Assembly (NCBI GenBank): GCA_024691145.1
Contig: JAILNW010000207.1
Span: 1-5,012, forward strand
Length of the DNA: 5,012 bases
Direction: 5' to 3'
Origin: Lachnospiraceae bacterium
GTDB lineage: Bacteria; Bacillota; Clostridia; Lachnospirales; Lachnospiraceae
In this document: positions 1 through 5,012 of the stretch, piece by piece
How the letters are laid out: every line of letters begins with the position of its first letter
Numbering within the stretch: the stretch's first letter is position 1
The notes under the pieces: model-generated
What the model was told of the DNA's origin: nothing
Database searches by the model: none
What the model saw: the letters and a program-made list of their open reading frames with translations, nothing else
Made by a program: the position numbers and the translations under genes

Positions 1-28
1 AACTATTAGTAAAATGTAACTATAGACA

Positions 29-80
29 TATAGATGTGAATAGTAGGAGGGACTTCCTCATAGATTTACTTACATCTATA
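29..80. repeat. Imperfect inverted repeat / stem-loop in the upstream leader
   Basis: A perfect 9-bp arm pair, TATAGATGT at 29-37 and ACATCTATA at 72-80, extends inward by a G-U pair (38/71) and an A-T pair (39/70). A small inner hairpin, GAGG at 47-50 with CCTC at 56-59, sits in the middle. No T-run follows on the plus strand, so it is not a typical terminator for an upstream plus-strand gene. It could be a leader RNA structure, the remains of an upstream terminator, or chance in AT-rich DNA. The fold is seen directly; any function is unproven. Confidence 0.35.
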
Positions 81-92
81 CAATAAAAAAGA

Positions 93-130
93 AATAAGTA
101 TGTAAGCTTTTTACTGCTTATATACTTATT
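93..130 (+). promoter_or_regulatory. Strong stem-loop just upstream of the methyltransferase ribosome binding site
   Basis: Bases 93-107 pair with 116-130 in a 15-bp stem with a single G-U pair (102/121) and an 8-base loop (108-115). The 3' side of the stem ends 4 bases before the Shine-Dalgarno sequence at 135-141, so it leaves the ribosome site free rather than hiding it. On the minus strand the stem is followed by a T-run (complement of the A-run at 85-90), which resembles a terminator, but no minus-strand gene enters from the right. A lone -10-like TACAAT at 79-84, without a matching -35, would start a transcript near 91 and place this hairpin at the mRNA 5' end. That would suggest a stabilising or regulatory 5' structure, but this is inference. 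Confidence 0.45.
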
Positions 131-134
131 ATAC

Positions 135-141
135 GAGGGGG
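135..141 (+). promoter_or_regulatory. Ribosome binding site of the methyltransferase gene
   Basis: GAGGGGG lies 6 bases before the ATG at 148. It supports that start over the next in-frame ATG (Met15, codon at 190). Confidence 0.75.
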
Positions 142-147
142 CTTATA

Positions 148-915
148 ATGGAAGCATATACAACATTTGCAGAAGTATATGATGAATTTATGGATAATAT
201 ACCATATGAAGAGTGGTGCAGGTATATAATCAGTTTGCTTAAGCAATATAATGTTAAGAATGAAGGCATAATTGCAGAACTTGGATGTGGTACAGGAAGT
301 ATTACAAGAATTCTTAGTAAGTCTGGATATAACATGATCGGGATTGATAATTCAGAGGACATGCTATCTATTGCAAGAAAAAAAAGTACAGAAGATGAAG
401 ATATACTATATCTTTTACAGGATATGAGAGAGTTTGAGTTATATGGTACCGTGGATGCTGTTATAAGCATTTGCGACAGCATGAATTATATAACAGATGA
501 TGAAGATATGGTAACAGTACTTAAACTTGTTAATAATTATCTTGAAAAAGATGGCATATTTATTTTCGATATGAATACAGAATATAAGTATAGAAGTATA
601 TTAGCCGATAATACATTTGCAGAGAATAGAGAAGAGTGCAGTTTTATATGGGAAAACTGTTATGATGAAGAAGAGATGATTAATGAGTATGCTCTTACTT
701 TATTTATAAAAGAAGATGAATATTATAAAAAGTATGAAGAATTCCATTACCAGAGAGCTTATACTATTGAGAAGATGACTGAACTTATAAAGGAATCTGG
801 AATGGAATTAATTGCGGTTTATGATGCATTTACAATGAATAAACCAACTAAAACTTCTGAAAGGGTTTACTTTGTGTTAAAGGAGACTTACCAGAAGGAT
901 AAAACATATATTTAA
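148..915 (+). CDS. Class I SAM-dependent methyltransferase, YqeM-like
   Basis: This 255-residue cytoplasmic protein has a Rossmann-fold methyltransferase core. The SAM-binding motif I is ELGCGTG at residues 44-50. The acidic residue at the end of strand 2, which should bind the ribose, is D67 in GIDNSEDML. QDMREF at 91-96 is the usual adenine-contact region, followed by DAVISICDSMNYI at 103-115 and a strand DGIFIFDMNT at 135-144. The N-terminal YDEFMDNIPYEEW, the CDSMNYI segment, the TFAEN...FIW stretch (156-168) and the C-terminal SERVYFVLK match what I recall of B. subtilis YqeM. The methyl acceptor is not known from sequence; small-molecule and RNA substrates both occur in this superfamily. 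The length is normal and there is no frameshift. The start is supported by GAGGGGG 6 bases upstream. hslO begins 20 bp after the stop, so the two genes are probably co-transcribed. The usual yqeK/rsfS neighbours of yqeM are not visible here, so orthology is not claimed. Confidence 0.9.
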   Translation: MEAYTTFAEVYDEFMDNIPYEEWCRYIISLLKQYNVKNEGIIAELGCGTGSITRILSKSGYNMIGIDNSEDMLSIARKKSTEDEDILYLLQDMREFELYGTVDAVISICDSMNYITDDEDMVTVLKLVNNYLEKDGIFIFDMNTEYKYRSILADNTFAENREECSFIWENCYDEEEMINEYALTLFIKEDEYYKKYEEFHYQRAYTIEKMTELIKESGMELIAVYDAFTMNKPTKTSERVYFVLKETYQKDKTYI

Positions 916-923
916 TTACGAAT

Positions 924-927
924 GGAG
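924..927 (+). promoter_or_regulatory. Ribosome binding site of hslO
   Basis: GGAG lies 8 bases before the ATG at 936, within the 20-bp gap after the methyltransferase stop. There is no room for a separate promoter in the gap, which supports translation from a shared message. Confidence 0.65.
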
Positions 928-935
928 AAAATAAG

Positions 936-1805
936 ATGAGTGACTATATAGTTAAAGCAACAGCAGCAGATAACCAGATAAGAGCATATGCAGCTAATAC
1001 AAGGGATATTGTTGAGATGGCAAGAAAGATTCATAATACAAGCCCTGTAGCTACAGCTGCCCTTGGAAGACTTTTAACAGCAGGAGCTATAATGGGAAGC
1101 ATGCAAAAGGGAGAAGAGGATATTCTTACCCTTCAGATAAAGTGTTCAGGACCTATTGGAGGACTTGTTGTTACTGCTGATTCTAAGGCAAATGTAAGAG
1201 GATATGTTCATAATGCTGATGTTATGTTACCACCTTCTGCAAAGGGAAAGTTAGATGTTGGTAAAGCCCTTGACCTTGGTGTTATGAATGTTATAAAGGA
1301 TATGGGCTTAAAGGAACCATATGTGGGACAGACGCATCTTGTAAGTGGTGAGATTGCTGAGGATCTTACTTATTATTTTGCTACATCAGAGCAGGTGCCA
1401 TCATCTGTTGCACTTGGAGTGCTTATGAATAAAACTAATACAGTAAGACAGGCGGGAGGATTCATAATTCAGCTTATGCCATTTACAGAAGAAGCTGTTA
1501 TAAGCAAGTTAGAGGAAAAGCTTAAGAATATGAAGCCAATTACAGAACTTCTTGATAATGATTACACTCCAGAGATGATTTTAGAGGATGTGTTAGGCGA
1601 ATTTAATGTATCATTTCATGAGAAGGTTTCAACAGCATACAGCTGCAACTGTACAAAAGATAGAGTAACAAGGGCTATTGCCAGTGTTGGAAGAAAAGAA
1701 TTACAGGATATGATTAATGAGGGAAAAGACATAGAAGTTAATTGCCATTTTTGTAAGAAAGTTTACACAGTAACAGTAGAGGAACTTAAGGAACTTGCTA
1801 AATAG
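936..1805 (+). CDS. hslO: Redox-regulated molecular chaperone Hsp33
   Basis: This 289-residue protein is the usual Hsp33 length. It is a cytoplasmic holdase: under oxidative stress combined with unfolding it binds unfolding proteins without ATP and later hands them to refolding chaperones. The N-terminal domain (about 1-230) carries the family segments TSPVATAALGRLLTAGAIMG (35-54) and KCSGPIGG (69-76). The C-terminal redox switch is complete: C237-x-C239 in YSCNCTKDR, then 30 residues, then C270-x-x-C273 in CHFC. In the family these cysteines bind zinc when reduced and form two disulfides (237-239 and 270-273 here) when oxidised, releasing zinc and unfolding the linker. An extra cysteine, C70, lies in the N-terminal domain. 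The gene follows the methyltransferase by 20 bp and probably shares its transcript. Its TAG stop overlaps a short palindrome at 1803-1815. The frame is intact and the start is supported by GGAG 8 bases upstream. Confidence 0.97.
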   Translation: MSDYIVKATAADNQIRAYAANTRDIVEMARKIHNTSPVATAALGRLLTAGAIMGSMQKGEEDILTLQIKCSGPIGGLVVTADSKANVRGYVHNADVMLPPSAKGKLDVGKALDLGVMNVIKDMGLKEPYVGQTHLVSGEIAEDLTYYFATSEQVPSSVALGVLMNKTNTVRQAGGFIIQLMPFTEEAVISKLEEKLKNMKPITELLDNDYTPEMILEDVLGEFNVSFHEKVSTAYSCNCTKDRVTRAIASVGRKELQDMINEGKDIEVNCHFCKKVYTVTVEELKELAK

Positions 1806-1815
1806 GAATTTCCTA
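1803..1815. repeat. Short perfect dyad at the hslO stop, just upstream of a promoter
   Basis: TAGGAA-T-TTCCTA is a 6+1+6 palindrome that includes the hslO TAG stop and ends 4 bases before the -35 element of the peptidase promoter. A second, overlapping inverted repeat pairs 1805-1811 with 1826-1832 (7 bp, 14-base loop). Neither is followed by a T-run, so they are poor terminators. The position would suit an operator, but short palindromes are common in AT-rich DNA. Confidence 0.25.
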
Positions 1816-1819
1816 CTAA

Positions 1820-1848
1820 TTGCAAAAATTCCCAAAATATGGTAAAAT
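1820..1848 (+). promoter_or_regulatory. Sigma-A-type promoter with extended -10, for the M16C peptidase gene
   Basis: The -35 element TTGCAA (1820-1825) and the -10 element TAAAAT (1843-1848) are separated by exactly 17 bp. TG at 1840-1841 gives an extended -10 (TGGTAAAAT). The transcript should start near 1855, leaving a leader of about 47 bases before the ATG at 1902. This suggests that the peptidase can be expressed independently of the methyltransferase-hslO pair, although no clear terminator separates them. Confidence 0.65.
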
Positions 1849-1890
1849 AGTAGTAGCGGTTATATAAGTTACACTTCTAATAATAAGAAT

Positions 1891-1895
1891 GGAGG
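1891..1895 (+). promoter_or_regulatory. Ribosome binding site of the M16C peptidase gene
   Basis: GGAGG ends 6 bases before the ATG at 1902. Another ATG at 1898-1900 is out of frame and only 2 bases from the site, so 1902 is the better start. Confidence 0.75.
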
Positions 1896-1901
1896 ACATG
1901 T

Positions 1902-4877
1902 ATGGCTAACAATTTTGAGAACATTAAAGGTATCAAAGGCTATGAGTTAATTGGAAGTGAAGAATTAGAGGAGATAAAAAGTACAGGATATATTTTCAGA
2001 CACATTAAATCACAGGCTCGTGTGGTTGTTGTGTCTAATAGTGATGATAATAAAGTATTTTCAATAGCATTCAGAACACCACCTAAAGATTCAACAGGTG
2101 TTCCCCACATAATTGAACATTCGGTTTTATGTGGCTCGAAGAAGTTTCCTCCTAAGGATCCTTTTGTTGAGCTTGTTAAGGGTTCCCTTAATACATTTTT
2201 GAATGCCATGACCTACCCGGATAAGACAGTTTATCCAATTGCAAGCTGCAATGATAAGGATTTTCAGAACCTTATGGATGTTTATATGGATGCGGTATTT
2301 TTCCCAAATATTTATAACAGAAAAGAGATATTCATGCAGGAGGGCTGGCATTATGAGCTTGAAGGAGAGGATTCTGAATTAAAATATAATGGTGTAGTTT
2401 ACAATGAAATGAAGGGAGCATTTTCTTCTCCGGAGCAGGTACTTTACCGTAATATTCAGCATTCATTGTTCCCGGATACACCTTATGGAACAGAATCAGG
2501 CGGAGATCCAGAGGTTATACCGGACCTTACTTATGAAGATTTTCTTGCATTTCATGGAAGATATTATCATCCTTCAAATAGTTATATCTATTTGTATGGA
2601 GATATGGATATTGAAGAAAAGTTAACATGGATGGATAAGGAGTATCTTTCTAAGTTTGATAAGATTGATATTGATTCATCAATAGAAAGACAGAAAGAGT
2701 TTGATAAGGTTAGCGAAGAGATAATAGACTATCCTATTTCAGAGGAGGAGTCTGAAGATGATAATACTTATCTTTCTTATAACTGTGTTATTGGAACAAG
2801 TCTGGATAAAGAGTTGTGTTTTGCTTTTGAGGTTCTTGATTATGTACTTTTAGGGGCTTCCGGAGCACCTGTAAGACAGGCACTTTTAGATGCAGGACTT
2901 GCAAAGGACATACTTGGAGGATATGATTCTGATATTTACCAGCCATTTTTCTCATTTATCGCAAAACAGACTAACATTGATAAAAAGGATGAGTTTGTTA
3001 AGGTTGTAAGAGAGGCACTTCAGAAGGTAATTGATGATGGTGTGGATGAAAAGGCACTTAGAGCTGCTATTAACAGATATGAGTTCAGACATAAGGAAGC
3101 AGATTATGACAGATACCCTAAGGGACTTATTTATGGACTTGATATGTTAGACAGCTGGCTTTATGATGAAAACCAGCCATTTATGCGTATGAAACTTAAT
3201 GATACCTATAAGTTTTTAAAGGAACAGATAGGTACTGGTTATTATGAGAAATTAATAAAAGAATATTTGTTAGATAATAAACATATGTCAGTTGTTGCTA
3301 TTATTCCAAAGGCAGGTTTAACTGGAGAGCTTGATAAAAAGACTCAGGAAAAACTTGATGAATATAAGAGTAAACTGACAGCTGAAGAGATAAAGGAATT
3401 AGTTGAAACAACTAAAAAACTTAAAGAATATCAGGCAGAGCCTTCCACTAAGGAAGAACTTGATACTATACCTATGCTGGAGAAAGAAGATATTAAGAAG
3501 ACACCTATTCCTATAATAAATGATATTAGAAAGATAGGTAATAATACTCTTGTTTATCATGATATTTATACAAATGGCATAGCTTATTTTGATTTTATGT
3601 TTGACCTTAAGGATATTCCTAAGACACTGATTCCTTACATTGGGCTTTATGGTATTGCAATAGGCGAATTTAACACTGAGAACTATGATTATTCTCAGAT
3701 TGATAATGAAATCAACATTGCTACAGGCGGTATGGAGTTTGCACCTTGCGTTGTAGCTAAAGTTAATAAGGATATATATAAGTTCTTTAAAGTAAGTGTC
3801 AGAACTTTGTATGAAAATAAGGAAAGAACATTTGAACTCCTTGATGAAATCGTATTTAAGGCAGATTATCATAATAAAAAGCGTATGAAGGAGATTGTTC
3901 AGCAGACAAGGTCGAGACTTAATATGAAGATTAATTCTTCAGGCCATGTAATTGCTGCTAAAAGAGCACTTTCATATATTTCTGAAAAGAGTATGTTTAC
4001 TGAACTTGTAGGCGGTATAGCTTATTATGACTTTATCTGTGATTTGGATGATAATTTTGATGACAGATGGGAAGTTGTTGCAAATGTCTTTGACAAGTTA
4101 ACAAGGATGATTTTTGTTAAGAAGAACATGGTGATGAATCTTACTTGTGACAGTGAGGGTTATAATGAGTTTATTAAGAATATAACTGATTTTGGTGACA
4201 GTCTTCCAGAAGATTGCGATATAGAAACTACTACAAAGGATTTAAAACTTAATATTGATAGTAATTATTATACAGAAGATAATAATTATCTTATTAAGAA
4301 AAAGAATGAGGGCTTTAAAACAGCAGGAAAAGTGCAGTATGTTGCAAGGGCTGGTAATTTTACTGATGATGGATATGAGTATAGTGGAAGCTTTAATGTA
4401 CTTAAGGTTATTCTTAGTTATGATTATCTGTGGATTAACGTAAGAGTACAGGGTGGTGCTTATGGTGCCATGTGCAGTTTCTTAAGAGACGGACTTTCAT
4501 ACTTTACATCATACAGAGACCCTCAGCTTGAAAAGACAAATCAGATTTACGAAGATGTCGTTAAATATATAGAAGAATTTGAAGCAGATGAAAAGACCAT
4601 GACTAAGTATGTAATAGGAGCAATAAGCAGTGTTGATGCGCCGCTTACTCCTTACAGCCAGGGACAGAGAGATTTTTCTATATATATTACAGGTCTTACT
4701 GCAGAGGATGTACAAAGAGAAAGGGATGAAATCTTAAATATCACTGTGGAGGACATAAGAAAACTTGCACCTCTTGTTAAGTCTATTCTTAGTGGCAATA
4801 ACTTCTGTGTTATTGGTAATGAGAATAAGATTGAGGAATGTAAAGAGATGTTTATGGAAGTAAAAAATATTAAATAA
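1902..4877 (+). CDS. M16C family zinc metallopeptidase (presequence protease/insulinase-like)
   Basis: This 991-residue single-chain peptidase has the two-half clamshell architecture of the PreP/falcilysin branch of M16. The inverted zinc motif HxxEH is H69-I-I-E72-H73: H69 and H73 should bind zinc and E72 act as catalytic base. The third zinc ligand is E169 in GVVYNEMKGAFSSPE, 96 residues after H73, a spacing typical of PreP rather than pitrilysin. The SLNTFLNAMTYPDKTVYP region (95-112) is a family hallmark. A charged helical hinge (about 475-530, LTAEEIKELVETTKKLKEYQ) leads into the M16C-associated domain. The C-terminal half supplies the substrate-contact Arg and Tyr, R848 and Y854, in RVQGGAYG. 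There is no signal peptide or membrane segment, so it is probably cytoplasmic and degrades short unstructured peptides; this is family knowledge, not shown here. It has its own promoter and the start is backed by GGAGG. The last 21 codons lie in the left arm of the inverted repeat at 4811-5012. Confidence 0.95.
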   Translation: MANNFENIKGIKGYELIGSEELEEIKSTGYIFRHIKSQARVVVVSNSDDNKVFSIAFRTPPKDSTGVPHIIEHSVLCGSKKFPPKDPFVELVKGSLNTFLNAMTYPDKTVYPIASCNDKDFQNLMDVYMDAVFFPNIYNRKEIFMQEGWHYELEGEDSELKYNGVVYNEMKGAFSSPEQVLYRNIQHSLFPDTPYGTESGGDPEVIPDLTYEDFLAFHGRYYHPSNSYIYLYGDMDIEEKLTWMDKEYLSKFDKIDIDSSIERQKEFDKVSEEIIDYPISEEESEDDNTYLSYNCVIGTSLDKELCFAFEVLDYVLLGASGAPVRQALLDAGLAKDILGGYDSDIYQPFFSFIAKQTNIDKKDEFVKVVREALQKVIDDGVDEKALRAAINRYEFRHKEADYDRYPKGLIYGLDMLDSWLYDENQPFMRMKLNDTYKFLKEQIGTGYYEKLIKEYLLDNKHMSVVAIIPKAGLTGELDKKTQEKLDEYKSKLTAEEIKELVETTKKLKEYQAEPSTKEELDTIPMLEKEDIKKTPIPIINDIRKIGNNTLVYHDIYTNGIAYFDFMFDLKDIPKTLIPYIGLYGIAIGEFNTENYDYSQIDNEINIATGGMEFAPCVVAKVNKDIYKFFKVSVRTLYENKERTFELLDEIVFKADYHNKKRMKEIVQQTRSRLNMKINSSGHVIAAKRALSYISEKSMFTELVGGIAYYDFICDLDDNFDDRWEVVANVFDKLTRMIFVKKNMVMNLTCDSEGYNEFIKNITDFGDSLPEDCDIETTTKDLKLNIDSNYYTEDNNYLIKKKNEGFKTAGKVQYVARAGNFTDDGYEYSGSFNVLKVILSYDYLWINVRVQGGAYGAMCSFLRDGLSYFTSYRDPQLEKTNQIYEDVVKYIEEFEADEKTMTKYVIGAISSVDAPLTPYSQGQRDFSIYITGLTAEDVQRERDEILNITVEDIRKLAPLVKSILSGNNFCVIGNENKIEECKEMFMEVKNIK

Positions 4878-4887
4878 CTAATGCAGA

Positions 4888-4938
4888 AAAAGCCTTTGCT
4901 GGTTAAGAAGTACAGCAAAGGCTTTTAAAGTTTTGTTT
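4888..4938 (+). terminator. Rho-independent terminator after the M16C peptidase gene
   Basis: Bases 4888-4901 pair perfectly with 4913-4926 (14-bp stem, 11-base loop). The GC-richer core is GCCTTTGCTG/CAGCAAAGGC. The T-rich tail 4923-4938 has 11 T in 16 bases, broken by AAAG and a G. The stem starts 11 bases after the stop codon. On the minus strand the core is followed by TTTTTCTG, so the hairpin could also stop transcription from the right. It lies inside the spacer of the larger inverted repeat, with its centre about 4.5 bases left of that repeat's centre. Confidence 0.85.
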
Positions 4939-4945
4939 ACATTAG

Positions 4946-5012
4946 TTATTTAATATTTTTTACTTCCATAAACATCTCTTTACATTCCTCAATCTTATTC
5001 TCATTACCAATA
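4946..5012 (-). other. Possible 3' end of a second, convergent M16C peptidase copy (or artefact)
   Basis: Read on the minus strand, the right arm of the inverted repeat encodes the same last 21 residues as the peptidase (ending MFMEVKNIK), with TAA at the complement of 4946-4948. If the DNA is real, a second copy of the gene enters from beyond the window and shares the terminator tail to tail. If the repeat is a fold-back artefact, no such gene exists. The perfect identity and the position at the very end of the window favour an artefact, so it should not be counted as a gene without read support. Confidence 0.2.

Larger units (their letters stand above)
4811..5012. repeat. Perfect 73-bp inverted repeat around the terminator, running off the window end
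   Basis: Bases 4811-4883 and 4940-5012 are exact reverse complements over all 73 positions, compared base by base, with a 56-bp spacer at 4884-4939. The left arm covers peptidase codons 971-991, the TAA stop and 6 bases after it. The match ends inward at 4884/4939 (C versus A) and is cut by the window edge outward, so the true arm length is unknown. The identity includes non-coding bases and third codon positions, so it is a physical copy and not conserved protein sequence. It could be an assembly, amplification or library fold-back chimera at a contig end, or a very recent inverted duplication. Confidence 0.95.

Noticed and set aside
3..86. Open frame from the window start to a TAA at 84-86 (27 codons), possibly the end of an upstream gene.
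   Set aside because: A run this short is expected by chance in one of six frames, the translation resembles no family I know, and it overlaps the 29-80 inverted repeat.
129..482. Minus-strand open frame of 117 codons opposite the methyltransferase gene.
   Set aside because: It lies wholly antisense to a gene with clear motifs, has no family resemblance, and reflects the low stop-codon density opposite a coding frame.
1805..1832. Terminator between hslO and the peptidase gene.
   Set aside because: The 7-bp AT-rich stem has a 14-base loop and no following T-run; the sequence after it is CAAAATATGG.
3399..3872. Minus-strand open frame of 157 codons inside the peptidase gene.
   Set aside because: It is rich in Ile, Cys and Asn, as expected from reading an AT-rich gene in the wrong frame, and the peptidase frame is intact across it.
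4652..4918. Minus-strand open frame of 88 codons across the end of the peptidase gene and the terminator.
   Set aside because: It is antisense to a well-supported gene, runs through the terminator stem, and is not in the frame of the inverted peptidase copy.

Overview
The window is AT-rich DNA with three complete plus-strand genes. It reads like a chromosomal fragment from a low-GC Firmicute, most likely a gut-type Clostridia/Lachnospiraceae. That assignment is inference: it rests on base composition, strong GGAG/GGAGG ribosome binding sites, AGA/ATA-rich codon use, and a PreP-type M16C peptidase lying next to hslO. No marker gene fixes the taxon.

Layout: 1-147 is a non-coding leader with two inverted repeats. 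The second is a strong 15-bp stem-loop ending just before the first ribosome binding site. 148-915 encodes a class I SAM-dependent methyltransferase resembling B. subtilis YqeM. After a 20-bp gap, 936-1805 encodes the redox-regulated chaperone Hsp33 (hslO) with all four zinc cysteines. The 96-bp gap 1806-1901 has no convincing terminator but holds a good sigma-A-type promoter (TTGCAA, 17 bp, TGGTAAAAT). 1902-4877 encodes a 991-residue M16C metallopeptidase of the presequence protease/insulinase-like family with an intact active site. A rho-independent terminator follows at 4888-4938.

The methyltransferase and hslO look co-transcribed. The peptidase has its own promoter and may also receive read-through. 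Hsp33 (oxidative unfolding) and the M16C oligopeptidase (clearing peptides) both fit cytoplasmic protein quality control, but nothing in the sequence proves that they work together.

The one truly odd structure is at the right end. The last 73 bases (4940-5012) are a perfect reverse complement of 4811-4883, which is the end of the peptidase gene, its stop codon and 6 bases beyond. The two arms flank a 56-bp spacer that contains the terminator. The repeat runs off the window end, so its full size is unknown. It is either a fold-back/assembly artefact at a contig end or a very recent tail-to-tail inverted duplication; the former seems likelier. I see no mobile element, CRISPR array, tRNA/rRNA or clearly undescribed system.
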